64,000 nt of DNA, taken from contig JAKSGN010000037.1 in NCBI GenBank assembly GCA_024180945.1, positions 191,501-255,500 on the forward strand, given 5' to 3'. Each line of letters opens with the position of its first letter. Position 1 is the stretch's first letter. The position numbers and the translations under genes are program-made. The notes beneath the pieces were generated by a model, which was not told the DNA's origin, searched no databases, and was given only the letters and a program-made list of their open reading frames with translations. Source of the DNA: Macrophomina tecta (taxonomy: Eukaryota > Ascomycota > Dothideomycetes > Botryosphaeriales > Botryosphaeriaceae). Shown in pieces: positions 22,043-33,910 of the stretch.

Positions 22043-23135
22043 CTAAAGCTGATTTTCCTTTGACTCTGGTTGTCGCACCAGTGGCATCGATCCGTGATTG
22101 TGTATCCTCGCCGCTGCCTCAACCAAGTCTTCCTTTGTTGCGAGAACGCTAAGGCGCCGACGTTCTGACACATGGAACTGTGAGCTTTTACAGAAATCAG
22201 ATGTCCACATGCCTTCTACATCACGAATATCAGCATACGTAAGCGCAGAATCAATCACGCGATAAAGATTGTCAGCTTCTCTTAAGCGTAGCTCCTGTTG
22301 GACACTCTGGCGGACTAAGCCTGCGACCTTCTCTTCCAGTTCCGCACACCGGGCATTTGATTGCTGGTGCTGCGCCTCAATCTCAGTTACCTGCTGTGCT
22401 AGGTAGTCGTTTCGATGCTGGAGCTGTGCGTGACAAGATTGCTTCTGTTGATGCATCTCGCTCTAGCCGAACAAGCTCTGATGCATACCTCTGCCGTTCT
22501 GATTCTATTCCACGAAGTGTCGCTTGTGCCTCTTGCCATCCTGATGCTTCGTACTGCGTGGTCGCGCATCGTGGTTCGCGTAGGCCGTGTGTTGTTTCAA
22601 GCCGTAGATATGTTTGCCTGGAAGCAGCTAGCGTACCATCGCCTACGTGGTGGCTCCACTGGCTCCCCTTGGAGGGCATACGCCCGCCAAGAGTGGTTTG
22701 ATCTTTACTCATCGTCGTTGCGCGCTGTCTCTCCAGCTCTCTGTGTTTCCACTCCCTCAGCTCGGTAAGTTCCTGCTGCAGAGTGTTGTTCTCCTTGTCT
22801 GCATTCTGGAGAACTTCTTGCGTTCTGCTGATATCTGACTTGAGAGAAGTTGCTGCATGAATGTACAGTCGGTAGTTTTGGACGCCTTTTTCTTTCTCAG
22901 ATTCGAGCATTTGGAGCAACTCGCATATATTATCGTCGTCGTCGCGGATGATAGTTGAGGGGCGTCCTTGAATCGACATTTCGCATGGCTTGTAGGAAGC
23001 TATCGTGTAATCTGGGTCTGATTTTGCTGCTAGTCGAATGTCCGGAGGTTCTTGAAATATTAAAACGATTTCAACATTCATGGGCGTAGATAAAAAAAAA
23101 TAGCCAAGGCTAGCATACTTAGACATAGTCTCCAT
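22043..23135 (-). CDS. Coiled-coil protein, probably frameshifted
   Basis: The minus-strand frame 23135-22383 encodes DDDDNICELLQMLESEKEKG and a long heptad-like helix (KENNTLQQELTELREWKHRE). Just before it ends in unlike sequence, the next frame (22456-22043) takes over with QLQHRNDYLAQQVTEIEAQH and AELEEKVAGLVRQSVQQE, again coiled coil. The two must belong to one protein. No GT-AG intron fits the junction (about 22450-22475), so a one-base indel is likely, either a real mutation or a sequence error. The combined protein would be about 360 residues. No catalytic domain was seen; the family is not recognised. Confidence 0.5.
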
Positions 23136-24984
23136 GGGGTCTTAGATTCCTAACCATTAATGATTTTCTTTCAATGGTTCATTGCAGATTAGACATGCCA
23201 CGTCCTTGCCTGCTGTTTTAGACTATGCGTTTTTCTTTTTTTTTTTTCCCACTGTCTACGCTCTACGAGGATGAGCAACATTAAAAGTTGAGTGCTAAAC
23301 CGGAAATGGCAGCGCACGAGGGCAACACCTGTGTAGACGGCATTTGAAACCTGTCTCAGAGGTGTTTGCCGCCGTGCGCTGCTGCATTTGCGCCTAGAAC
23401 TGGTGCGTGCGCAGAACACTAAGCGAAGTGGGCAACTTAGTTAACTCAACAATGACCTAGCCTGGTTGGACCGAGCTGCTCGACGTGGATTCGATGTCTA
23501 ACTGCTGATGTTTCTTCTTTTTCTTTTTCTTTTTTTTGGAGGACAAGAGCCCGCCATGACAACTGCCTAGTCCAGGACAACCAATCCTGCCGTTCAAACG
23601 AGCGCAACACTCCCCCATTACTGTCTTGTGATGGGATGTACACGTTGAGGATGATTTATTAGACGAGAGATATTTCATTGTTCCTGCTGAAGAGGGTTAC
23701 TCAGGTTTGGGCCTTGGTGTAGTAAAATAAGCTTCAGAGTCCCGTGAATCAGGCCTTGCTCGGCCTCACACCCGTCAACTGCTGCTTCCCCGCTGTATCA
23801 GAGCATGTGGAAAAGAGTTTGCGGCTACATTCTAGCGTGTAGCTCTTTTTGATTCCTCAGGTTTCTCGAGCATTGGCATGCAAACCCAGTGCCTGAATAA
23901 TCTATGGAGAAGAGACGGCAACACCTTGACTTGCGGTGAACTACATTTACGTTGGTTGCTAGATATAAAAAAGTGCATGGGCAAGACATTATGACTCACA
24001 AGGATAGCGGCTCTCAGCTATACATGCCAGAGTCTCCTACAAGCCCTTTACGAACTCTCCCATGAGCTCTCGACGTGGGCAAACGTCCATAATTAAGTTC
24101 ACTTTATATGACGTCTTTTGCGCCATTTCACTTTAATTTGACACTGTTTTTCGCTCTTTCAGGCAACTAAAGTAAAATTTCAACTCTCGCTGAGGACCAT
24201 TTGACGCAGAAAATGATATTTTGGGTTTTTATACTGGTATGCGATTACAAAGTTCACACCACACACCGGAAAGGACCAGACTACATGGATAAAAGTATAT
24301 GCGTCGCCAGTTTTGGACAGCATATCATCTAAGGATGATGATAAACATAGCATCAACGCATGCGGCTGGGCCCGCTTTGTGCTACTGTTGCCCTTTGTTT
24401 CTGGCGTGGCGGACGTTCACCGACGCGCTTGCGCTCTATGTCGCAGGCACTTTGACGGCAATGGCGGCGTCAGAACCCTCGTCCGCCTTTTCATGCACCT
24501 CTTTTTCCACTTCCTTGTCCATCCCTCCGTCCGCCTCCGCATCCACCTCCCTCCTCCTTGCCATCTGAAACCTCTTCCGTGGGCCCGCAACTGCCTCATC
24601 ATACCTCTCATGTCCCGCCGGCGTTCATTTCTGCGCAGCGGTGATTATACTCTTGTGGGAAATTAACTATGTGCCTTCAGAGGGCGTCGTAGTGGTGCTG
24701 CTGGTCATGCTGAGGCAGGGGGCGGATGCCCGTGAGCGAGCCTTCTGTACGTGCAGGGGTTGTGTATCATCATAAGTATGTCAACCAAATGTCTCATCGC
24801 GGCTCAGCGTAGACAGCTCGCACGCAAGGCCATACCCCTGAAATGCGTTGCGCACGTGCAGAGTCGAAGGACGGTTTGCAACGGGGTTGCGGTTGCGTAT
24901 AGCACAGTGACTGAGAATGATGGCTCAGCCAAGAGTGCGTTTTGCTAGGACAGCGCCCGGAGCCGACCGAAAGATGCCTATCTA
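23136..24984. other. Intergenic, no gene recognised
   Basis: Contains several T/A tracts (23222-23247, 23511-23537). The frame at 24313-24666 and its antisense are mutually overlapping and motif-free. No RNA gene was recognised. Confidence 0.4.
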
Positions 24985-26676
24985 CTAGTCGTTGTTGCCC
25001 TTCGCCACGCCCCAGAAGAATGCCACCCACGCTGTCGCAATCAAGAGCAAAACAAAAGCGAAGCACGCTAAGCTGATCCTTCTGTTTCGCCTGCCCTCGT
25101 CGCCGGTCTTGAAAGCCTCTCTCCGCTCATTCATCAAATCGCCATTTGCTAGCCGCTGCGTCTTGGTCCACTGGAGCCTTCTAAGGTCTACTTGGTAAAA
25201 GCTTAACGCAAACAACGCCGCCCCTACAACAACTGAACCGGCCGCTAGTAGAACATATACGATAACGACGTGTTCGTATGTGTTGTTGTCCCGGTCTTGA
25301 ATTACGCCCGTAATAATGCGAACGATGATTATCATACTATTATTAACGGCAACCTTGACCGCGTACCCAGATCCGAAGATCTCCGGGTACCAGATGGACG
25401 TGCGAACACTATCTATTAAGACGGTCGGGCCCAGGGGGTAAGACACGGCGTAGAAGCCGAAGGAAGCGGCCGTGCCGCTAATCGAAGGGCCCCAGGCAAG
25501 TAGACTCATGGAGAGCAGCATACCCACGCCGCAGACGAGCATGACGGTGAGGCGTTGGCCAAACAGATCAACGAAGATGCCGAGCATGGGGGCCAGGAAA
25601 AAGCCGAGATACTTGGACATGGCGCTGTACCAGCCCGCTTTGACGGGGTCGATGTGGAAGCGCTGCTCGGCCATCTCGGTTGCGTTTTGGCTGTAGATGG
25701 CGGCGGCGCAGGTTTGGAAGAGGGAGAAGAAGACGATGCCCCAAAAGGGCCAGGGCAGGCGGATCATCTTCTCGACCTCGAACGTCTTGTTGTTCTCCGG
25801 CAGCTTGTCGCCGGTGGCGGGATCGGTAACGCCCGAGTAGCGCTTGCCGCACCAGCGAGCAAAAAGCCAGTAGGCGAGGGTGACGACATTGGTGAAAAGG
25901 TTCACAAAGACGGCCGTCCAGTACACCCAGCTAAAGTCGCCCGTGCGCTCGGCAATAACGTTCGCAGTGGCCTTGCCAACGAACGAACCCAGCTTGCTGA
26001 TGCCGTGCTCGATGCCGATCGTCGAGGCGAAGCCATGCGAGGGCGAAAACCAGGAGCAGAAGGCCTTGTACTGGGCGACTTTGGTGGCGATGTCGCCGAA
26101 GGATTGCACGACCACCCCGAAGATCATGAACTTGTAGGAGCGCACCGTTGCGGCGGCCGCGAGGATGATCGATCCGATGCTGTAGATTGCGTTGCCCCAG
26201 AGTAATGCGCCTCGAGTCCATCAGCCGGGTCGGACGAGAGCTGGGAGCAGCGACTCACCTGCGCCGCCAATTCGGTCCGTCACAACGCCGCTGACAAGAA
26301 TCAGGGTCGCGATCATAAAGTCCTGGCTGGCTTCCAGGACCGAATACTGCGCGTTGTTGATGTGCAATTTCTACGTCGACCATCAGCGCCTTGTTCGCCC
26401 GACGCACTCGGGCTCTCGCGTGCCCACCTTCTTCAGGGTACTCTTCATGGCGGCCGTCACGTCGCTGCTCCAGTGCGACCCGAATCCGACCACGATAACC
26501 AGGACAACGGAGACGATCTTCATCCGCAGCGGCACGTCGGTGCGTCGCCCGCGTTCGCTCCCAGCCGCCGCCGCCGCGTCGCTGCTGCTCTCGCCATCGA
26601 CCACCCTTACAGCCACCGATTCGCTCGCCTTCGCGCGGGTGACCCCTCTGTTGCTGTGCTCCAGGGCGGTACTCAT
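24985..26676 (-). CDS. Major facilitator superfamily transporter
   Basis: Three exons on the minus strand: 26676-26428, 26370-26259 and 26210-24985; 528 residues. Introns of 57 and 48 nt are GT-AG with a CTGAT-like branch in the second. After about 50 hydrophilic N-terminal residues the protein has about twelve hydrophobic helices. Exon 1 ends SHWSSDVTAAMKSTLKK; exon 2 holds QYSVLEASQDFM and GVVTDRIGG, the MFS loop 2-3 motif; exon 3 continues GALLWGNAIYSIGS and HGISKLGSFVGKATANVIAE. The pattern resembles the MFSD1-like fungal transporters rather than the DHA drug-efflux type. Probably a plasma- or vacuolar-membrane carrier; the substrate is unknown. Its distance from the P450 genes (over 5 kb with two unrelated genes between) weakens any claim that it exports their product. 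Confidence 0.86.
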
Positions 26677-28501
26677 GGCCAGAGCCGGCTACAGCCACTG
26701 CAGCAGCGTATGTTTCGCGCGTGAGCGGATGGGGGGAGGGGGGCGGCAGGTCAGACACGAAGGGCCGCCCAGGGAACGACTGGGCTGAGGGTTGCGGTGG
26801 AAGGAGCGGCAGCTTGAGCGTGCCCTGGATGAACCATATCTTTGACCAGAATGAGCGCGCAAGCTAGGGATATAGCCACGGATGCATCATCAGCCACCGA
26901 TGGCGCCTTTTTTGGAGCGAACGTGGGATCCACGGGCTAGGGCCTGGTGAGGCCGGAATGATTGGTACTATGAGCCATGTGACCGGTCGCTGCTTTTTCG
27001 GTGGCCAACATGCACCGCTGACCTTCCGCAAACGCCACGGGGGCTTGCACAGGCACATTGTGTGGTGTGACCCCGCACATGTCGCATTACCGCGGTCGGC
27101 GCGGTTTGCGCAACACCGTGGGGAGCTTTGCGCGACCAATAATAAGGCGCGGCCGCAGCCCGTACCAGCAGACGCGCCGTAGGGGCCACAAGCCTGGAAT
27201 GGCAAGTGGAAGCTGGAGCGGAGACCGGGAGACTGGGTCCTCGCGCGGCTGGAGGGGCCTGCACAGGGAGAGAGCCTGAGGAAGAGGCCATGGTTGGAAG
27301 TCTGCTTGGTGCTAACGGGTCGAGGAGATCCAGATGAACACCAGCCTCAAGCTCAAGATAAGAGGCTGAATGGTAGAACGACGGACTAGGGGAAGCGCGC
27401 AGGAGCAGCTTGGTGCCGAGGCCTTTAATCACGCTATGGAGGCGCTTCGATGCCGTTTCCGGGGTTCCGCCCTTTCTCGTGGTTGGGCGGACGGACGTGC
27501 TGTTCTGCGACCGCGTCGTTCATGGGCGAGATCTGGCCAATTATGCTTGCTAGTAAATCAAGTGGCTGCCTGTCATCCAGCGAGCAGATCAGGGCCTCGA
27601 TGGAGCTGTGCACGGAAAATCATCTGTCTTTCAGCAACCAGCACCCAGGAAGCCATTGACCGGCCGCCGGCCCGGCCCGGAGCGAACCCCGCTAGCCCTC
27701 TACAGCACGCAGGAGAATCCAAGGCACAATCAAAACGGACAACAGCGGGGACTCCCCCACGGCCATCCGCTTGAGTACGGCTCGGCCAGTTCGCAGCTTG
27801 AGTGCGGCAGAGCGGACGGGAAGGCTTCTCTCCTCGTGTCCGCTTGTTACAGTGCGTCGGCCATAGTAGGCTTCTGTCGCTGCTGCAGAGCCATTCCGTC
27901 CACCGTCCACCGATCGCGAGCAGCCTGTGACTCGGCAGAGGGGTCGGCGATAACCAGCATGGCTGCTGGCCAGCCCCAACAGTTCTGTGTGCAGAGGCGT
28001 GCACCGTAACAGCATCTAGGCCCGCTACGCTTCACTGGAATAATCGGTTCGATGACGCTAATTCGGAAGTGCTAGTATTAGGATAGTCTTCGCGATTATT
28101 AGATTGCATCTGCTTTCCTGCTTGTACATACACACTTCGCTCTTTCGATAGCATTGGCTTCAGTGCTCGTGTTGACCGTAGCACCTGTGTGCTTGCTTTT
28201 CTCCGAGCCGTCCCAGCCTCCTCCGAGTCAATTCCAAGCAAGGAACTTCTGACCTAGAACATGATGGACTTCGAAGCTGAATGCATTCGCATATCATCTG
28301 AGCTCTGCACCGCATCCCTCTCCACCTTTGGGGCTGAAGTATCTTGGCCTAGACCCTCTACATGCAGGAAAGGATCCAACGTGGCTTTTTGCCCCTCTTT
28401 AGTCGTCGAAGCATCGCACAAGTCTTTGTTTCGCTCAATTACTTCGCAGGTAGCAGGTGAATCTCCACGCTCGAAGTGGTCTTCGTCATGACTTTGCCAG
28501 C
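26677..28501. other. Intergenic, no gene recognised
   Basis: GC-rich stretch with long overlapping open frames on both strands (for example 26968-27432, 27573-28004 minus, 27608-28009 plus). These cannot all be real and none has a family motif. I see no supported gene. Confidence 0.4.
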
Positions 28502-28509
28502 TATATAAA
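28502..28509 (+). promoter_or_regulatory. TATA box of the small secreted protein gene
   Basis: TATATAAA, 99 bp before the ATG at 28608, in a suitable place for a strong regulated core promoter. Confidence 0.6.
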
Positions 28510-28607
28510 GCCTGTTTCCTCTCTATCTCGTCCATCGGTAACCATCGCCATCTTGAACGAAGCGAGCAGTCTCGAAAAGCAAAATCGACTCAGTCCTCCC
28601 CGCGAAA

Positions 28608-29141
28608 ATGCATACAATCAAGTCCGCAGTAGCTTGCCTGGCTGTGGTAGGGTGCGCTTTAGCTGCTCCTACAGCCCCAACTGAAAGCATCGAGGCCCCA
28701 AAGTAAGCTACATTCATCTCAGGCAAGGATTATAGAAGCGCTAAGGCTGGTAGGCTCGCGGCTCGGGCTTCATACTGGATTCAGTTCTGGAAGGACGTTT
28801 CGTTCACTGGAGAAAACATATTCATTGAGAATCAGCAGACTGGTGTTTGCTGTAAGTCCACAGGCGTATGCTCTGCTTTTTTTTCTCTTTCTGGATGCTG
28901 ACTGTGAATAGACAATCTACCCAGTAACTGGAACGATAAGATGAGCTCCGTCCAAGTTTCCGAAGGGCATTCTTGCCGATACTGGAAGCGAGTAAAGCTG
29001 TCACAAAGATATTTCAACTTTCTAATTACCTCGCAAAGGGACAGCTACTGCACTGGAAGCGTGTTTGGAGGCACCGATCAGGATTGGGCAGTTCTGCCTA
29101 GCGGTTTCAATGACCAGGTCACGTCCTGGCGCTGTTCTTGA
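28608..29141 (+). CDS. Small secreted four-cysteine protein (effector candidate)
   Basis: Four exons, 28608-28702, 28754-28851, 28912-28987 and 29039-29141, give 123 residues. Residues 1-20 are a signal peptide (basic start, CLAVVGCALA core, cut near AAP). The mature protein has four cysteines, in GVCYNLPS, GHSCRYW, SYCTGS and the end WRCS, enough for two disulfides. The layout (aromatic YWIQFWKD start, GVCYNLP, SxxV, C-xxxW) resembles small beta/gamma-crystallin-like secreted fungal proteins. Introns 1 and 2 are GT-AG with a CTGAC branch site in the second. The third segment (28988-29038, 51 nt) can be spliced only with a GC donor (GCGAGT) and CTAAT branch; it is open and in frame, so if unspliced the protein simply gains 17 residues. 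Function unknown. Confidence 0.76.
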
Positions 29142-31360
29142 TCTGTCCCGTTGTGGTGGGAAACCTCTCTGCTGTACGAGGTGTTCAACTGCGGAGGGAG
29201 TCCTTACAGTAAATGTCACTTTGAATTCATCCACTCGCTTGTAATTGAATGATCTCTTCCAGTAGAATAGCAACGAATGAAGCATTCACAAAACTCGATA
29301 TCACAGCCAACATTATGTGTATTTTTTCTATTCTTTTTAAAAAGAAAAAAAAAATCAATATGACATATGAGCACTTTCCGTTGTCGCTCATATAGTTAGA
29401 TGGGGATTATCCAAATTTCGGCATTAATTCAGCCCGACTGAGAAAGAACACATGTGCACTGTCTTTTTGACGAGCGTACCTGTTGGAGGGTTGGAGGCAC
29501 TGTGCAGTAGGTGGAATGCTCCAGTGACCGCCGCTATGTTGTTTCAGGATTAGGTTGTCTGCTTCAGCAGCTTAGTCAACACCAAGCGCATGGCACGTAT
29601 TGCCAACGCTTGCTGCCTCCAATCAGCCCTTCTTCTTTCGTTTGGTTCGCCAGTGAGGTTCAACAGTACCATTGCCACCCCACCAAAAGGCCAAGTACCG
29701 GGTAGGATGTAAACCAGTCGTATGGCGATGCTAAGAGGGGACAACAAGGTTCCGATTGGCCGACCACTCACAACAGCAGGTAGAGAACCTGTCGTGATTT
29801 ATAGTTCAGGATGTCAGTAGATGGCTTAGTCATACGAGCAGGGTATAACAGCCGCCTCAACGCTGGCGACCATCTCAGTCCTCATGCCGCTTATCTAGTG
29901 TATCCAATACAATTGGTCTTCGTCGTTATATTGCAACGAAACCTCAAGAGCGCATCAGCAGGCTAAAGGGCATCTCTCCATCTCTAAGCTTTAACCTCGA
30001 TCCAGAAATTCCACATGCGCCCTTGTGAAGTCCCCTTCATTCCTTTGATTACAAATCCCCAGCATAACCAAAATCACCATCCTCGGCGCCGAGTACCGTC
30101 TCCTCCTCCGCCCCTGCCATGAAACCATGTCTACCTGCCCCACCACGGCCAAGGATGGCATTAACTGACGTCCGCTTGCAAGCCGGCCATTTCCCCACCC
30201 CGGGTAAGCCAAGCCAGGATACAAGTTGCCAGGGCATTGGCCGAGTGAAACCAAGCAAAACTTTGCCCGTGACAGTCCGGCGGTGGCGAGGGAGGCTTGG
30301 GACTCTGCCGAGGCGGCGTACTGTCTGAAGTGGCGACTCCTCCAGGAGCCGGTGGGTGGAAGTATGAATGACACCTAGAATGGCTATGGCGCCTCTTCGT
30401 AGTCGATATCGATTATAAAGTTAAGAACTAAGCAAAACTCCAAACTCCTTTTGAGCCCATTGGATATGAGGCCAAGAGGCCTGACCGAAAGTTTGCCATT
30501 TTTTTACGATTGACAGAATATGGATCAGGGCAAAAGCAAGCTAGAATTTTTCTTTATCTAGCCGTTTTCCCAAGCGCCGGGACAAGCCGGGTTGGATGCT
30601 CAGAGCTTATGGTTTTCCGATATACTTCAATGAGAGAATTCACCCCAATCGTCCACTCTGCTTAAGGCAGACTTACGCTATTTTAACATAGCCATGTCAC
30701 CTATAAAATGTATCGCTGTCCATTAGCTTTGGAATGGCCGCAAAACTGCCATACCCCACCATGACTGAACCCGCCGAGAAGCCGTACCATTTGCCGAACG
30801 AGTACGAAACACCGATTTCAACCCTTTGAGAAAAGGTCACCACCAACAGACTCAGCTAAGATAGGTGGCAAACTCTAGGGGTCGTGCAGTACGCCGAAAT
30901 ATGTCTCTAAACTATTTAGTTATCCGTCTCGTCACGACGCGTCGACGAGAGGTTAACCGGCGGACGGGACGAGCTAACTAGAGCGACGGACGGGACGGTA
31001 GACACTCTGGTCGTCTACTAAAGGAGCAACGGAATCAATATGCACCTTTGGGTAACAGGCAAGAAACACTGTAGAAGAAGCGCATACGCGCAGGATCTAA
31101 AGACAGCTTGGATCCTAAGCGCCTACGTAGCCGTTCGGAGCAACGTGTCTCGATTCCAACCTCACGTCATCCTGTTGAACTTGGTGGAAAAATGAGATTC
31201 TTGGTGATAGACAGGGATAAGAGGGGGTGCCCTCTTATATCCGTGCCACTAACGCTAGCTATACTACGGAGACACTTGTGAAGCTAACTAGTATAGTTAT
31301 AACGCTCGTGAAACCGCTATTCCAACACATCCCCCTCCCGTAAATCCGGAAGACTGCTAG
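29142..31360. other. Intergenic up to the transposon nest
   Basis: No supported gene; the frame 29991-30374 (minus) has no motif. An A-tract at 29340-29353 is notable. From about 30900 on, sequence may belong to degraded transposon ends. Confidence 0.4.
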
Positions 31361-31513
31361 TACCTCGTAGATTACCTGCTTGAAAGGCGCACACGAAAGA
31401 ACTATAAAACACCTCTCACTTAGTATCTGGTTCGTTGGCTGGGCTATGAGGAATACGACGACTGTTGGGTGGATGAGGAAGATATACATCCGGGCTTAAT
31501 TAAGCAATTCATG
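31361..31513 (+). pseudogene. Chromodomain remnant of a chromovirus integrase
   Basis: The plus frame reads YLVDYLLERRTR and, after one stop, YLVRWLGYEEYDDCWVDEED, ending near IHPGLIKQF. This is the strand-strand-helix pattern of the chromodomain at the C-terminus of Ty3/Gypsy chromovirus integrases. It is not AT-shifted like the DNA that follows. No more of the pol gene was recognised upstream. It may be the 3' end of an element whose LTR starts soon after (a TGTTGAGG at 31520 is a candidate). Confidence 0.6.
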
Positions 31514-31884
31514 GTCTTCTGTTGAGGCGAGACGCTCCTTATTGATTCTCTATACTATCTTAATATATGTCATACTTCCTTGCCTTACTACCTTAGGCAT
31601 CTCATCTTCTCACACGTTTTGCCTTCAACGCCATCGTGTTACGGCGCAGCCTCCACAGGTCGAGGAAGTTGGGAATCAGCCCCGCTAGAAGCGACAGAAG
31701 TCGGGGTTACAAGGATCCGAGATTACGTAACCCCTACAATTAGTTAGACCCACCCGCTCATTCGCTAAGATAAATAAGCGGATAGGGCCTATTAAGCACC
31801 CCCGCTTAGTTACTTCGCCGCGCTTAGAAGAGGTAGCGGTTAAGTATAACGTACCTACTAAGTATATAGATTATATATACTTTT

Positions 31885-32111
31885 CTACTTATATATAAAC
31901 TATACTCCTTAGATAGCTTTAACCTTTATAGTTAACTTTAATAATAATTCATATATTATTAGTAATACGGTCTTCGCACGTAGTACTTAGTCTTATTATA
32001 TATTTAACTTACTCTTACCCTCTTCTTATATCTACTTAAGAAAAACCTTCTTAATAGGTTTTCTTTCTCTTTAGTATTTAGATTCTTAGAGGTAGAGGCC
32101 CGCTCGTTATA
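31885..32111 (+). repeat. LTR end segment shared with the repeat at 8.6-8.87 kb
   Basis: Ungapped 227-bp match to 8644-8870. It ends GCCCGCTCGTTATA (RIP form of TTACA) and is directly followed by CTTTAACTACTATTCTTATA, the same leader found after the two plus-strand TyA LTRs at 44610 and 60727. So it is the 3' end of a 5' LTR. The left limit of this LTR is not resolved. Confidence 0.75.
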
Positions 32112-33018
32112 CTTTAACTACTATTCTTATAAGGAGAGGAAGGTTCTAAGATTAAGTCTTATCGAATAAGGTATTACCCCCTAACGAGTTTAGAAAATAG
32201 TAATAGTACTAGAATCTTAGATAGAGGTCGACCCGGCCGAGGATTAGGTTTAGGGTGCCTAAGGGCTAGCTTAGCCCGTATAGTAAACGGAGCCTACTAG
32301 AGCTAAGCTCTTATAGCTTATCGAGAAGTTAAAGGCTTAAAACGCTCGACTAATTAAGTATACGATAAAGTAAAGCGCTACTAAGGTTAAAGTAGCGATA
32401 CCTAAGAAGTTTAATAGAAATAGAAAAAAGCTCTAATTCTTTTTACTCTAGATAAAATACTACCTCTAGTTTAACTAAGTATAGTTTAATAACGACGCTG
32501 AAGCGGTGCTCTTCGTATTAACTTACCTTAGAGAAACGGTAAAGATATAGATAAAACTATATCTTCGCAACTATTTAGCTAATGAACACTCTCTTAAGAA
32601 GAAGCGAGAAAAGACTAAGAAAATCTTTAATATCTATATAGAATTTATAGATAACCTTAAAGCTACTTTTAATAATTAGAATAAAGTTTATAAAGCCTCT
32701 AATAATATTATAACTATTAAATAACTAGGATCTATAGCTATCTATATAACTAAGTTTTAGTAGCTTATAGCCTATTTTAAATAGATAAAACTTTCCGCGA
32801 CCTCTTCTATAAAGGCCTAAAGAAGGAGGTTAAGAAGAATATAATTATCTATAAATACCCGTCTATCTTTTAAAAGATAGTAGACCTTACGTCTTAAATT
32901 AACGGTCGTATATACGAATAGAAGATAGGTTCTCGATAAACTAATATCTTAAAGCCTCGCCGTAAAAGAATAACTCTTAAAGGCGAAGATACTATAGCCC
33001 TTAATACGACTAACTAAT

Positions 33019-33806
33019 TATAACGGCGGCCTCTTTTACTAGGCTTTAGAATCACCTAGTAGGGTTAAATAGCTAAAGAATTTACCTTAAAGAATAAGAG
33101 AAGGGTAAAGGATTAAAATAATAATAGTAATTACGTAATATATCGGTACGCGATACGCGTTAGGCTTATTACCTCTAATAGTATTATATTAGAACTTTAA
33201 GTTGACCACGAAGGTTAAAGTACTATCTAAAAAGTATATTTATATACTATAGAAAAGCTATAATAATCTATAGATTAAGACGACTATTAGATTAGTCGTA
33301 GTATTAGATTATTCTAAGGGTTAGATCTTTGCTAAGGCTTCTAATCTATAAGTAGGTCGGGTAGACCGTACGTAATTTAGGCGCTAATATCTATTTTCTA
33401 GAATCCGACTTCTTGTATTAGTTAAGGGAATATTCTACTGCTAGACTATTATTTCTTAGACCGTATAAGTTATCCGACTTTATCCCGTCCGTTTCTCTAG
33501 TCTAAAGTTAGTTTTCGGGATCCGTAATCTCTCTCTTATAGATATTTTTCCCCTATAGGAGTTTAATCTAGTCGGTGTTCTTATAGTCTTACTATACCGC
33601 GTGGGCGTCGCTTCCGTACGGGCTTCTATTGCTATCTTACCTAGGCCCGTACGCGCCGCCTTTCCTTAAGGCTGGTTTTCCCATATAGGCGTACTAGTAG
33701 TATGGCTCTATTATTCTTATAGGTTTTTAGCCCTTACGGTGCCTTTTTCCGTATAGGCTTTCCGCCCGTAGGGTTATAAAGCCCTTATATCCTAGGGTTT
33801 ATAATA
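33019..33806 (-). repeat. TyA-1 3' LTR (788 bp)
   Basis: Left LTR; since the element is on the minus strand this is its 3' LTR. Same length as the right LTR and aligned end to end; differences are mostly C/T and G/A. Confidence 0.88.
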
Positions 33807-33910
33807 CTATTCCCCCTCTTAAGGATCTTCGGCCCGAAGATTTATTTATTCGTCTATATCTTAGGCTTTTCTTATTATTTTATTTCTTTTCCTAGTAAGT
33901 CTTTTCCATA

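Noticed and set aside
24313..24666. 117-codon plus frame and its antisense frame
   Set aside because: Mutually overlapping, low-complexity (Arg/His-rich against Ser/Pro-rich); no motif.
26968..28009. Three open frames of 130-154 codons on both strands
   Set aside because: They overlap one another in GC-rich DNA, have no domain, signal peptide or splice context, and look like composition artefacts.
28254..28535. 93-codon minus-strand frame upstream of the secreted protein
   Set aside because: It runs across the TATA box of the neighbouring gene and has no recognisable family.
31173..31629. Possible solo LTR from TGTTGAAC to TTCAACG
   Set aside because: The right end lacks the final CA and no 5-bp duplication matches; the chromodomain remnant also lies inside it.
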